Shown here: positions 41,479-54,389 of the stretch, in pieces | Position numbering within the stretch: the stretch's first letter is position 1 | Layout: each line of letters starts with the position of its first letter | NCBI GenBank assembly: GCA_026119855.1 | Contig: JAOWBW010000006.1 | Span: 3,472,001-3,536,000, forward strand | Length of the DNA: 64,000 bases | Reading direction: 5' to 3' | DNA from: Campanula takesimana | Taxonomy: Eukaryota > Streptophyta > Magnoliopsida > Asterales > Campanulaceae | The notes under the pieces: generated by a model | Database searches by the model: none | What the model saw: the letters and a program-made list of their open reading frames with translations, nothing else | What the model was told of the DNA's origin: nothing | Made by a program: the position numbers and the translations under genes

Positions 41479-42682
41479 AAAGGCATAGAATCAGGAAGAA
41501 CATGCAAATGCGACACAAAATGAGATGCCACATAAGAATGAGATGAGCCTGGATCTATCAAGACTCGCGCTCTCGTACTAGAAAGTAATATAATACCTCC
41601 TATGACCGCAGAAGACTCAGCTACACCCTGCTGATCTAAAGCAAACACTCGACCCTGAACTTTTGGTCGACCCCCACTATCTCTCTTGGAACCTGAGGCT
41701 GGTTGACTTGTACCCCCAACTTGATTTACTTTACTTTTAGAACAATTTCTAGCAAAGTGCCCCGCTTCACCACACACTATACACTTTCCTTGCTTTAGCC
41801 AACACTTTCTTCAGAATGGCCTTCTTTCGAACAAAAGCCACATACTCTCCTGGGACCTTGGACTGTTGTCCTCGAACCAGTTGATACACTACCTTTGCTT
41901 TCGGTTGGCTGTCGGAATCGACGATTTTGGCGGCCAGATTTACCACCTTTAGAACCAGATCCCTGAGTTTTCTCCGATACACGACCAGTCATGGTTGTTC
42001 CCAACTTCACCTTGTGTTCTTCGATATCATTTTCAATGGTATAAGCCTTCTCCACTGCTTGCTGATAGCTAGTGAGCTGTAGAGAAAGAAGTTGCTTTCT
42101 ATACTCAGTCCTTAACCCTTTAACAAACCTCTGTGCCTTCTTGGCTTCATTTGGAACTAAGTGATCACAATACCTTGCCAATTCTGTGAACTTGGTTGAG
42201 TATTGCCCCACGGTCAGACTTCCCTGCTCCAGATTAAGAAATTCCATCTCTTTCCTATCTTGGACCACTGTTGGAATAAACTGTGACTTAAAAGCTTTAA
42301 GAAAATTCTCCCATGTCTGTGGTACACCTTCCATTTCCCAACTTTTACTCAACACTTGCCACCAATGTTCAGCGGCTTTCTCAAGTTTAAAGGTTGCAAA
42401 GGTTACCTTATCACCACCTGCACATCTCAAGGCTGTAAAGATCTTCTCAATGCTTTCAATCCACTCCTCTGCCTTTTTAGCATCAAATTCCCCGTCAAAA
42501 CTGCGAGGTTTCAGCTTCAAGAACCTTGTAAGGCGATTAGGATAATCCCAGTCAACATTATCAACCATTTCTTCCTGAGGAGTTATAGATCTCAGCTGAT
42601 TACTGCCACTAGTACCTTCAGAACTCATTGTACCTGTAGGTAAACACTCAACGTTATTAATAACACCCCAAGACTCACCCAT
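41472..42682 (-). pseudogene. Unit A gag and protease start, two frameshifts
   Basis: Gag (42682-41795) starts MGESWGVINNVECLPTGTMS and shows RWIE-type gag residues (EWIESIEKIFTALRC, AAEHWWQVLSKSWE, FTELARYCDH). A basic tail and a first knuckle CGFCSKEGHSEE end in a frameshift near 41812. A second frame (41777-41472) carries knuckle CGEAGHFARNC and the retropepsin-like ARVLIDPGSSHSYVA, and ends at a one-base deletion near 41480 (MPLC instead of continuing). Unit B is intact at the 41480 position, showing this is a unit-specific lesion. Confidence 0.85.
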
Positions 42683-42753
42683 ACCTAGGCCATAGACCCT
42701 ATCCAGACTTAGAGCAAACCAAGGTAGCTAAACATGGTAGCTGAACCAGGGTA

Positions 42754-42765
42754 GCTCTGATACCA
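42754..42765 (-). other. Primer binding site, unit A
   Basis: TGGTATCAGAGC on the minus strand, three bases inside the middle LTR; initiator methionine tRNA type. Confidence 0.88.
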
Positions 42766-42768
42766 ACC

Positions 42769-45264
42769 TGACACGCCCCCAGGTACCGGGATCCCCTAAT
42801 AGAACCTCGAACCTGGATGGGAGTGCCTAACGAGAAACAAGAAACTTAACTAGAAACTTAATGACATTTGTTTAACAAACTGACATGATATATATATTCT
42901 AGAGTAAGGAGCTATACTAGCTCACAACACGAGTTCTAGACCAGAAAATTTAAAACCAAACTTAATACATACACAGCGGAAACATGCCTAGCACATAAGC
43001 TGGCATTAAGAGTACTATACAAGATGTCTAGTGACAACAAGAACTGTCTACCCCAAAATAAGGAGTTACAAAACCCATAATACATCGTCCTCACCAAGTG
43101 TAAAAGGACACAAGCCCCAAAATAATCACGACCTGCGAAGCAAGCTCCCAACTATGTCGAGCCTCACTGCGCACTATCCTTCCTTTCCTGGGGGGGGGAA
43201 ACAAATAAAGGGTGAGATAAATCTCAGTAAGCTATTAGATGCAACTACATGACATGTTATCATGCAATTCAAATAGATACTCAAATAATCATATCTCAAG
43301 TATCATCAAGTAACAAGTATATGAGAGGATAATCCACTCATCAAATAGCACATAAGGCTAAACAAGCAAGTTATAAGGATATTGCTTCCTTCCTTATTCC
43401 TCCCAAGAATACCATTGTTGTCGAAGCTTGTATTACTTTGACATCACGATCAATAACAGGAACTGATTATTCAGTATATATCAGAAGACCCGGTAACCAG
43501 TGTCATTCTCAATATCAGTACTCATGATTATTCACGAGGTGTTCGGGACGGGAGTTTAGCATTCACTTAAGTCAGGCTTATTGCTCCAACTAAGGAAGCT
43601 ATGCCCTTACTATGGCCGGTAGTAAGGGGTCGGGCGGAAATACATAGGGACCCGATTGTCACTTAAACCCCAGCTCTCGCGACAAGCGTGAACCTATACA
43701 TTTTCGAACAAGCAAGGAGAACCAGCTGGACTCACACAAGAAAGTACAAGTAGATATTTACTTGAACAACGGGAGAAGAACTAATCCAAAAGTAGTGGAC
43801 TAGCTCAACAAGGAACATGCTTCAAGTAATCAAGAAGTCACCTTGTATCAAGCAAATGTATGCAATGTTTGCACATACACAACAAGAACATGTCTCATAC
43901 ACGTTAGTGCTTGTTCATAGCACTTTCAAGTTCACTACCATACACATGTATTGGTGTCAAGCCAAGTACAAGATTTTATTATCTTATATTCAAGTCTTAA
44001 TCCATTTCTATGGATGTTCAAGTCATGTACAAGCTTTTAATGTCTTATACTTCAAGTTATAACTTCCAATCTTTGGACATTCAAACAAGTATAAGAGTTA
44101 TACATTTACTCTTACAAAATCCAACTCCTATTCTTAGGATGTTCAAGTCTAAGACCTTATGCTAATGCCTCTAAGGTGCACAATCATTGGATTCACAACA
44201 AGTATAACACATTAGTGCTTGTTCATAGCACTTTAAGACATAAAGAAGAGATACTACTCTTATACTTATGTTCTCATTTTAATTCAATGAGTATACATGT
44301 TTAAGACCAAGTTGATGCCCCTAAAGTATCACAACACTTTCTAGGACATCTTATACTAAGGTTATATACCTTAACTAGGGTTACTTCCAACTTATACAAA
44401 CTTTAAACAAAATCTTTGTTTTTCAGACGACTGTGCGGTCGCCCAAAATGGACTGTGCGGCCGCACACAAGCAGGTCACTTCTTTGAAAAACCCTTCAGA
44501 AAGATGTGCGGTCGCACAATCATTTTTGTGCGGTCGCACAGTGTACTAAAATGCGAAATTCCCATTTCTTTCCCAGGTTGAACTATTTCCGTCCCAAAAC
44601 GTAGGAGTAACATTTACTAACAATTTCAACATACCCCAAAATAATAAACAAGCCCAATTCTTTCATTTCCTTTCATTAGTTTACACAGGGAAAATTTACT
44701 CCTTTTGTCCCAAATTTACAAGTACCACAAAAATCACCCCAAACACAAAATTAACAATCACAAGTATTGAGAATAACATTTATGCATGTTATTACAAGTA
44801 AGGGGGAGCTAATAACTTACCTAGTCAAAATTCAAGTTGACCCAAACTTATTTCTGTTCGGCCTGGAACGCTCTATTCAACGCCACGAATATTAATCCGG
44901 GATCAGAATCAAGAACGGAGGGATAATTAAACTCGAGGAGTCGAGAATAGGATGAAATCTAACCCTAGCTTTTTAACAGAGGGAGAACGAGAAGAATGAG
45001 AATGCTTTCTCAGTAAAGCAATCAACAAGATATACTTTGAAACTTTCAAAGAATTGCACTTAGGCCCCTCAAGTTTCACTTTTGACAAAAAGGCCCCTAA
45101 AGTCAAATTTCACAAATGACCCAAAAGTCAAAACTAGACATTTAACCACCTTAACTATTTAAAGCAGTTAAAAATTTAACCAAGTAAAACTAGCACATAA
45201 TATGCAAGTTCAAGTATTTAACAAATATGTCAAATATTTAACAAGAAATAGGATGGGCGTTACA
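42769..45264 (-). repeat. Middle (shared) LTR of the tandem gypsy array (2496 bp)
   Basis: Same ends as the left LTR. It acts as the 5' LTR of unit A (PBS at 42754) and the 3' LTR of unit B (PPT at 45265). Closer to the left LTR than to the right one. The CpG-box cluster lies at 44425-44545. Confidence 0.92.
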
Positions 45265-45277
45265 TCCTCCCCACCTT
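45265..45277 (-). other. Polypurine tract, unit B
   Basis: AAGGTGGGGAGGA on the minus strand, adjacent to the start of the middle LTR. Confidence 0.85.
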
Positions 45278-45300
45278 AAAGAAAATTCGCCCACGAATTT

Positions 45301-48300
45301 TTACTTACCAAGATTTTCAAATAGGCTCGGGTATTTATCTCGCATCTCTTTCTCGGTTTCCCAAGTAGCCTCTTCAATTTCATGATTCCTCCAAAGGACC
45401 TTCACAATAGGAATCCTTTTGGTACGCAATACTTGCTCTTTCCAGTCAAGAATTTCTACAGGTTGTTCCTCATAAGACAAATCAGGCTGAAATGGAATAG
45501 CCTCATACTCAAGAACATGTGATTCATCAGCCATATACTTGCGAAGCATAGATACATGGAATACATCATGAATACCCGATAAAGAAGGAGGTAAAGCCAC
45601 TCTATAAGCCAACTTACCAACTCTTTCTAGAATCTCAAATGGACCGATATAACGAGGAGATAACTTTCCTTTCTTCCCAAATCTCTTTATACCTCTACGA
45701 GGAGAGACCTTCAAGAATACAAAGTCACCTACCTGAAATTCAAGATCCCTTCTACGATGATCTGCATAACTCTTTTGTCTACTCTGAGCTGTACGCAATC
45801 TATCTCGAATAAGTTTCACACTCTCAACTGATTGTTGAACCATTTCAGGACCCAAGAGTCTAGCTTCTCCCACTTCATCCCAGCATATAGGAGATCGACA
45901 TTTTCTGCCATAAAGAGCCTCATATGGAGCCATTTCAATGCTAGACTGAAAACTGTTATTATAAGCAAACTCAGCCAAAGGAAGATGAGTATCCCAACTG
46001 CCTTTGAAATCAATAACACAAGCACGTAACATATCCTCAAGAATCTGTATAAGTCTCTCAGATTGCCCATCAGATTGAGGATGAAAAGCAGTACTGAAAT
46101 TCAATTTAGTACCCATAGCACCCTGCAGAGCCTGCCAGAATCGAGAAGTAAAACGAGGATCTCTGTCAGATACAATACTCACAGGAACCCCATGCAGTCG
46201 GACAATCTCCTGAACATATAAAGATGCCAATTGAGACAATGAATATCCCATGGAAACAGACAAGAAGTGAGCTGATTTAGTCAACCTGTCCACTATAACC
46301 CAAACAGCATCATGGCCTCGTCTGGTACGTGGCAAACCAGTCACAAAATCCATAGTAATATGCTCCCATTTCCACTCTGGAATTTCCAATGGTTGCAACA
46401 AACCTGCTGGACGTTGATGTTCCACTTTTACTTGTTGACAAGTCAAACATTTGGAAACATACTCAGCAATTTCTCTTTTCATATTATTCCACCAAATGTT
46501 TCTTCAAGTCTTGGTACATTTTAGTACTTCCAGGATGAATAGTATACTTGGCTTTGTGAGCCTCTTCAAGAACTTTCTTCTTTATCTCAGGATCAACTGG
46601 AATACAAACTCGACTTCGGAAGGTAAGAATTCCATCACCGTTGAAAGAAAAATCTGGTTGCTTTCCTTCATTCATTCCACTAATGATTTTCTGCAATTCA
46701 GAATCAATTACCTGAGCTTCTTTGATCTGTTGGAGTAAATCTGAAGTAGCTTTTATATTAGCAATGATAATTCCATGATTTGATTCACAAGGATTCCAAT
46801 CACACAAGTCTTCAAACATCTTCCATTCACGAATCATCAAGCAAGAAATATAAGTCTTTCGGCTCAGTGCATCTGCCACAACATTTGCTTTTCCTGGATG
46901 ATAAAGGATAGTACAATCATGATCCTTCAATTTCTCCATCCATCTACGTTGCCTCATGTTAAGTTCTTTTTGAGAAAACAAGTACTTCAGACTTTTATGA
47001 TCAGTGAAAACTCAAATTTGGTTCCATACAAGTAATGCCTCCATTTATGCAAAGCAAAAATAATCGCAGCCAACTCTAAATCATGAGTAGGATAATTCTT
47101 TTCATAAGGAGATAATTTTCGAGAAGCATAAGCTATTACCTTGCCATCTTGCATCAGAACACAACCCAATCCTTCTTTAGAAGCATCAGTATAAACCATG
47201 AAATGCTCAGAACCATTAGGCAAAGCCAAGACTGGAGCTGTAGTCAAACGCCTTTTCAACTCCTGAAAACTTGCTTCACATTTGTCATTCCACTCAAAAG
47301 AAATAGCTTTTCGAGTCATATTAGTCAATGGAGTAGCAATCTTGGAGAATCCCTCAATGAACCTCCGATAATAACTAGCCAAGCCCAAGAAACTACGGAT
47401 CTCAGTCACTGTAGTTGGCCTTTTCCAGTTTAACAACTGCTTCAACTTTGGAAGGATCTACTGCAATACCAGTAGCAGACACAACATGCCCCAAGAATGA
47501 AACCTCTTCTAACCAGAAAGCACATTTGCTGAATTTTGCAAATAGTTGTTTCTCACGAAGAACTTGTAATACTATTCTGAGATGTTGTTCATGCTCAGCC
47601 CGTGACTTAGAATACACAAGAATGTCATCAATGAATACCACCACAAAACAATCAAGATATGGCTTGAAGATACGGTTCATCAAATCCATAAATACAGCTG
47701 GAGCATTTGTCAAACCAAATGGCATAACAATAAACTCATAATGCCCATACCTGGTACGGAAAGCTGTCTTTGGTATATCCTCAGATCTGATTTTCAACTG
47801 ATGATAACCACTTCTCAAGTCAAGCTTCGAATACACTACTGAACCCTGAAGCTGATCAAACAAGTCATCAATATGAGGTAACGGATATTTGTTCTTGATA
47901 GTTACCTGATTAAGATCTCTGTAATCAATACACAATCGCAGAGTCCCATCTTTCTTCCTGACAAATAACACTGGTGCACCCCACGGTGATACACTAGGCC
48001 TAATAAAGCCCCTTTCAAGCAATTCCTCAAGCTGTGTTTTTAACTCTCTCAACTCAGCTGGAGCCATTCTATAAGGTGCTTTAGAGATTGGTGCTGTACC
48101 TGGTAATAACTCAATACAGAACTCAAGCTCTCGATCAGGTGGCATGCTATACTCAGAAGAGAACACATCTGAAAATTCAGACACAACAGGAATATCCTCC
48201 ATCTTGGGAACAGATAAACTCTGATCAAGTACACATGCGAGATACCCGGCACAACCACGAGATAAAAGTTTTCTAGCTTTTAAAGCAGAAATAACATGTA

Positions 48301-48727
48301 TAGCACATAAAGGCCTATCACCTTCAAAGGTAAAATCAGGCAAACCAGGAATAGAAAAAGTTACTACTTTTCTATAACAATCAACAGATGCATGATGCAC
48401 ATATAGCCAATCCATGCCAAGAATCACGTCAAAGTCCCTTATAGGTAACACGACTAGGTCAGCAAGAAGGGAATGATCACCCACAAGAACCTCACATTTC
48501 TTGTAAACCTCAGAAGTAAACATGCAATCTCCCATAGGGGAAGATACTTCTAGCACATAAGGCATAGAATCAGGAAGAACATGCAAATGCGACACAAAAT
48601 GAGATGCCACATAAGAATGAGATGAGCCTGGATCTATTAAGACTCGCGCTCTCGTACTAGAAAGTAATATAATACCTCCTATGACCGCAGAAGACTCAGC
48701 TACACCCTGCTGATCTAAAGCAAACAC
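45301..48727 (-). pseudogene. Unit B gypsy pol, frameshifted copy
   Basis: The same domains as unit A, in pieces: 48727-47402 (protease with VLIDPGSSHSYVA, and RT to VSATGIAVDPSKVEAV), 47445-46987 (RT end, RNase H start with YTDASKEGLG), 46981-46484 (RNase H end, HPGKANVVADALSRK), 46482-45301 (integrase and chromodomain-like end). The breaks are one- or two-base indels near 47431, 47010 and 46494 compared with unit A. The protease/RT junction that is broken in unit A near 41480 is intact here. The 46482-45301 segment is almost identical to unit A. Confidence 0.88.
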
Positions 48728-49758
48728 TCGACCCTGAACTTTTGGTCGACCCCCACTATCCTCTTGGAACCTGAGGCTGGTTGACTTGTACCCCCAACTT
48801 GATTTACTTTACTTTTAGAACAATTTCTAGCAAAGTGCCCCGCTTCACCACACACTATACACTTTCCTTGCTTTAGCCAACACTTGTCTTCAGAATGGCC
48901 TTCTTTCGAACAAAGCCACATACTCTCCTGGGACCTTGGACTGTTGTCCTCGAACCAGTTGATACACTACCTTTACTTTCAGTTGGCTGTCGGAATCGAC
49001 GATCTTGGCGGCCAGATTTACCACCTTTAGAACCAGATCCCTGAGTTCTCTCCGATACACGACCAGTCATGGTTGTTCCCAACTTCACCTTGTGTTCTTC
49101 GATATCATTTTCAATGGTATAAGCCTTCTCCACTGCTTGCTGATAGCTAGTGAGCTGTAAGAAAGAAGTTGCTTCCTATACTCAGTCCTTAACCCTTTAA
49201 CAAACCTCTGTGCCTTCTTGGCTTCGTTTGGAACTAAGTGATCACAATACCTTGCCAATTCTGTGAACTTGGTTGAGTATTGCCCCACGGTCAGACTTCC
49301 CTGCTCCAGATTAAGAAATTCCATTTCCTTTCTATCTTGGATACTGTTGGAATAAACTGTGACTTAAAAGCTTTAAGAAAATTCTCCCATGTCTGAGGTA
49401 CACCTTCCAGTTCCCAGCTTTTACTCAACACTTGCCACCAATGTTCAGCGGCTTTCTCAAGTTTAAAGGTTGCAAAGGTTACCTTATCACCACCTGCACA
49501 TCTCAAGGCTGTAAAGATCTTCTCAATGCTTTCAATCCACTCCTCTGCCTTTTTAGAATCAAATTCCCCGTCAAAACTGCGAGGTTTCAGCTTCAAGAAC
49601 CTTGTAAGGCGATTAGGATAATCCCAGTCAACATTATTAACCATTTCTTCTTGAGGAGTTATAGATCTCAGCTGATTACTACCACTTGTACCTTCAAAAC
49701 TCATTGTACCTGTAGGTAAACACTCAGCGTTATTAATAACACCCCAAGACTCACCCAT
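48715..49758 (-). pseudogene. Unit B gag, frameshifted copy
   Basis: Starts MGESWGVINNAECLPTGTMS. The gag domain is readable across four frames (breaks near 49341, 49159, 48912 and 48765). The knuckles CSKEGHSEDKCW and CGEAGHFARNC are visible. Substitutions relative to unit A are denser here than in pol. Confidence 0.85.
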
Positions 49759-49829
49759 ACCTAGGCCATAGACCCTATCCAGACTTAGAGCAAACCAAGG
49801 TAGCTAAACATGGTAGCTAAACCAGGGAA

Positions 49830-49841
49830 GCTCTGATACCA
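49830..49841 (-). other. Primer binding site, unit B
   Basis: TGGTATCAGAGC on the minus strand, three bases inside the right LTR. Confidence 0.88.
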
Positions 49842-49844
49842 ACC

Positions 49845-52351
49845 TGACACGCCCCCAGGTCCGGGATCCCCTAATAGAACCTCGAACCTGGATGGGAGTG
49901 CCTAACGAGAAACAAGAAACTTAACAAGAAACTTAATGACATTTGTTAACAAATTGACATGATATATATATTCTAGAGTAAGGAGCTATACTAGCTCACA
50001 ACACGAGTTCTAGACAAGAAAATTCAAAACCAAACTTAATACATACACAGCGGAAACATGCCAGCACATAAGCTGGCATCAAGAGTACTATACAAGATGT
50101 CTAGTGACAACAAGAACTGTCTACCCCAAAATAAGGAGTTACAAAACCCATAATACATCGTCCTCACCAAGTGTAAAAGGACACAAGCCCTAAAATAATC
50201 ACGACCTGCGAAGTAAGCTCCCAACTATGTCGAGCCTCACTGCGCACTATCCTTCCTTTCCTGGGGGGGGGGAACAAATAAAGGGTGAGATAAATCTCAG
50301 TAAGCTATTAGATGCAACTACATGACATGTTATCATGCAATTCAAATAGATACTCAAGTAATCATTATCAAGTATCATCAAGTAACAAGTATATGAGAGG
50401 ATAATCCACTCATCAAGTAGCACATAAGGCTAAACAAGCAAGTTATAAGGATATTGCTTCCTTCCTTATTCCTCCCAAGAATACCATTGTTGTCGAAGCT
50501 TGTATTACTTTGACAATCACGATCAATAACAGGAACTGATTATTCAGTATGTATCAGAAGACCCGGTAACCAGTGTCATTCTCAATATCAGTACTCATGG
50601 ATATTCATGAGGTGTTCGGGACGGGAATTTAGCATTCACTTAAGTCAGGCTTATTGCTCCAACTAAGGAAGCTATGCCCTTACTATGGCCGGTAGTAAGG
50701 GGTCGGGCGGAAATACATAGGGACCCGATTGTCACTTAAACCCCAGCTCTCGCGACAAGCGTGAACCTATACATTTTCGAACAAGCAAGGAGAACCAGCT
50801 GGACTCACACAAGAAAGTACAAGTAGATATTTACTTGAACAACGGGAGAAGAACTAATCCAAATGTAGTGGACTAGCTCAACAAGGAACATGCTTCAAGT
50901 AATCAAGAAGTCACCTTGTTATCAAGCAACTATATGCAATGTTTGCACATACACAACAAGAACATGTCTCATACACGTTAGTGCTTATTCATAGCACTTT
51001 CAAGTTCACTACCATACATATGTATTGGTGTCAAGTCAAGTACAAGATTTTATTATCTTATATTCAAGTCTTAATCCATTTCTATGGATGTTCAAGTCAC
51101 GTACAAGCTTTTAATGTCTTATACTTCAAGTTATAACTTCCAATCTTTGGACATTCAAACAAGTATAAGAGTTATACATTTACTCTTACCAAATCCCAAT
51201 CCTATTCTTAGGATGTTCAAGTCTAAGACCTTATGCTAATGCCTCTAAGGTACACAATCATTGGATTCACAACAAGTATAACACATTAGTGCTTGTTCAT
51301 AGCACTTTCAATACATAAAGAAGAGATACTACTCTTATACTTAAGTTCTCATTTTAATTCAATGAGTATACATATTTAAGACCAAGTCTGATGCCCCTAA
51401 GTGTCACAACACTTGCTAGGACATCTTATACTAAGGTTATATACCTTAACTAGGGTTACTTCCAACTTATACAAACTTTAAACAAAATCTTTGTTTGTCA
51501 GGTGACTGTGCGGTCGCCCAAAAGGGACTGTGCGGCCGCACACAAGCAAGTCACTTTCTTTGAAAAACCCTTCAGAAAGATGTGCGGTCGCACACTCATT
51601 TTTGTGCGGTCGCACAGTGTACTAAAATGCGAAATTTTCATTCTTTCCCAGGTTGAAATATTTTCCATCCCAAACGTAGGAGTAACTTTTACCAACAAGT
51701 TAACAACTCCAAAATACACTAACATGCCCAATTCATTAATCCAAGTTCTTTCAATATGCTACACAGGGGAAATTTACTCATTTTGTCCCAAATTTACAAG
51801 TATCCCAAAAATCACCCCAAACACAAAATTAACAATCACAAGTATCGAGAATAACATTTATGCATGTTATTACAAGCAAGGGGGAGCTAATAACTTACCT
51901 AGTCAAAATTCAAGTTGACCCAAACTTATTTCTGTTCGGCCTGGAACGCTCTATTCAACGCCACGAATATTAATCCGGGATCGGAATCAAGAACGGAGGG
52001 ATAATTAAACTCGAGGAATCGGGAATAGGGAAAACTTTTAACCCTAGCTTTGAAACAGAGGGAGTGTACGTAATGAATTTGGGGAGAAATGATTTTCTCA
52101 GAGAAGGAACCCAAAGATAAACTTAAACTTTTAAAGAATGACACTTAGGCCCCTCAAGTTTCACTTTTGACAAAAAGACCCCTAAAGTCAAATTTTCACA
52201 AATGACCCAGAAGTCAAAACTAGACATTTAACCACCTTAATATTCTAAAGCAGTTAAAACTTTAACCCAAGTAAAACTAACACATAATATGCAAGTTCAA
52301 GTATTTAACAAGTATGTCAAATATTTAACGATAATAAGGATGGGTGTTACA
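49845..52351 (-). repeat. Right LTR of the tandem gypsy array (2507 bp)
   Basis: Plus-strand ends TGACACGCCCCCAGGTC and GATGGGTGTTACA. Clearly more diverged from the other two LTRs, with replaced stretches near 51690-51770 and 52040-52130. CpG boxes lie at 51505-51620. Outside it lies copia gag sequence. Confidence 0.9.
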
Positions 52352-52674
52352 AGTTGGCTGCTCAAGTAGCTGATCTCACAAAGATCACTGATGAGTGGAC
52401 CAAATCTCGTGTCACTATGGATCAAATTCTAGAATCCCAAAAAGCCAATGGAGATAAGGAAGGCTTGGGGTTCTCAACTAGTGACAACTTTAAATGCGCC
52501 GTTTGCTCTGAAAGAGAAAAGGATTTTACACCCCAACAAACTGTTGAAATTCCTAAAGCAAAGCATTCTGCTTCAATGGGTAAAGGACAAGAGAAAGTCC
52601 AGAGACAAAATTTTCATTATGTCTACCCAAAGAAACAAACTGGGAAAGCCAAGGGTAAGGCTAAAATTGACTAG
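52352..52674 (+). pseudogene. Copia gag fragment (copia-1 relative)
   Basis: The plus-strand frame reads LAAQVADLTKITDEWTKSRV, then GLGFSTSDNFKCAVCSERE, and ends in a lysine-rich tail with TAG at 52674. It is clearly homologous to the far C-terminal part of the copia-1 gag at bases 1-160 (LVAQITDLKKITYEWSNSRV, DNFKCDVCAERD) but on the opposite strand and less acidic. It is cut on the left by the gypsy LTR at 52351. The left portion of the donor element is not elsewhere in the window. Confidence 0.85.
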
Positions 52675-53191
52675 GCGGGCTCGGCGGCGTCTAGGTGGGA
52701 GAGACGGCTTGGGCGCTGACGAAATCTGTCATCTTCTCCATTGTTTTTTAGCCTCGCCGTCGGCATCGACAAAGTCGACGGATTTTGACGGTAAGAAAAG
52801 GGTCGATTAGTGTGGTGAAGAGAGAAAAACGAAGACAAATGAGAGAGAGACAGAGAGAGAGAAGAGAGAAGAAGACGAGCAGAGGAAAGAACTGAGAAAC
52901 AATCACCACGGCTGAGTGAATGAGGGACAAAGAGGGGGAATTAGGGTTAGAGATGGCTGCTAACTTTAGGGTTTTTTCACAACTTATAAGACCTAATGGG
53001 CTGAAATGGAGTGGGGCATTTAAATGTGAAAGGTATAACTTACTCGGCTGAATAAAATGGATTACATAAATGAGTTTGTTTAAGTTAGTGGATCAATGTT
53101 CCACCTTTGAAACATTCTAAAAATACTTTTAGTTGTAATTTATTTTTCTTTTAATTACATAAATTATTAAAAAAATCTATGGAACTATTTT

Positions 53192-53240
<49 letters not shown>

Positions 53241-53330
53241 TTTATGAAAAAAATTGCTAAACTATCGGCCCGCCTAGTCCCCGCTTAGGCGCTGCTCCGC
53301 CACCTAGCGATTTTTAGAACACTGGTAACA
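52668..53330. repeat. Repeat rich in TAGGCGG/CGCCTAG words
   Basis: Starts GACTAGGCGGGCTCGGCGGC and ends GCGATTTTTAGAACACTGG. Similar right-hand ends recur at 54187 and 55515, so this is one family with ends like CCAGTGTTCTAAAAATCGC when read on the minus strand. GA-rich simple sequence lies near 52840-52890 and an AT repeat at 53196-53238. No coding. Confidence 0.55.
53196..53238. repeat. (AT)n microsatellite
   Basis: About 21 dinucleotide repeats. Confidence 0.95.
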
Positions 53331-54005
53331 ACTACCAGAAAAAAAACTTATAAAATTTAAAATAAAATCTGTTTTATTGTTCCTCAACAAAATTATCAAT
53401 TTTATCATATAACATTTAATTGTTTTAGTTTTAAATTGACATACTGATATTTATAATGTTAAAAGTAACTATTTTAAAGTCCTAAATACCTCGTTTTTCT
53501 ATTAAAAATTAAAACCTCATTTCTTCAATAAAAAGTCATTTTATTTAGTTTGAGATATCATTTTTTCCATTATTATTATCAGCATTTCTAATCACCGTAT
53601 TTTACTTAACATTTTTAACCAACTTTGTATTTTTTAGCAGTTTTAACTATTGTATTAAAATGTGTAATATTCTTATACCCCTAATGCCCAAAATTCCTTA
53701 AACATAACAAAAGTTAATGAAGCTTTCCCTAAACTCTTCTCTACCCCGTTTCTTCTCCATGGCTTGTGTATCAGCTCTATTCTAAAAATTGTTCACCTAG
53801 ATCGATTAGGCCCCACTTAAATGTTAGGCCGTCATAATATGTTGCACTTAAATTTCCGGATATGCCAAATGTTAAAAAAAAATTGTATTAAGTTTTCACT
53901 AAAATGCCGCGATTAATTTCAAATTGTTTAGGGCCCAACTTATAATTTTTAGTTTCAGTATTTTCAGTTGAAAATTGTATTACAGTTATTATTATATACA
54001 CTTAC
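53331..54005. other. AT-rich intergenic sequence
   Basis: No gene, repeat boundary or RNA is recognised; A/T tracts only. Confidence 0.45.
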
Positions 54006-54265
54006 ATTCAAATTAATCGTTTACATCCTCAAGTGACATTTTCAACGCAATTTCACCAAGATGGTACAAATTATGACTTAGGCTCATCCCGCATAGGCCC
54101 CAACTAGGCCTTGCCTATAGGTCTCAAGGCGCTAGGTCCGGCTACGTCGCCTAGCAGCCGTCTAGAGATTTTTAGAACCTTGGTATTAAGTGAATGATTC
54201 ATTAATCATGAATGTGTGGGATCATAAACCAAGTTAAAAATTTCAAATCAATTTTTTTTATGGAC
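54006..54265. repeat. Direct repeat, copy 1
   Basis: Shares TTCAAATTAATCGTTT, AACTAGGCCTTGCCTATAGG-like, CAAGGCGCTAGGTCCG and ATTAAGTGAATGATTCATT with copy 2 at 55341. Copy 1 and 2 flank a gypsy LTR remnant. Confidence 0.85.
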
Positions 54266-54389
54266 TGGGTTGACTCGATTTGATACTGAATACCAGATCA
54301 TTATTGAATTGCAAAGTAGTGTTCAAATTGATATGTGTACTGCGACAACAACATAAAAATCGGCAACAAGTTTTGAATTGCATGGTGTG

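Larger units (their letters stand above)
35674..52351 (-). mobile_element. Tandem gypsy (Tekay-like) array: LTR-int-LTR-int-LTR
   Basis: Three LTRs (35674-38184, 42769-45264, 49845-52351) alternate with two complete internal regions (A 38185-42768, B 45265-49844), all on the minus strand. The pol C-terminus has a chromodomain-like tail, so it is a chromovirus, probably Tekay/Del. The outer flanks differ: catca on the left (inside the Tat gag), agttg on the right (inside a copia gag fragment). There is therefore no target duplication for the whole array. Ectopic recombination between two inserted copies, with loss of the DNA between, fits best. Confidence 0.9.
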
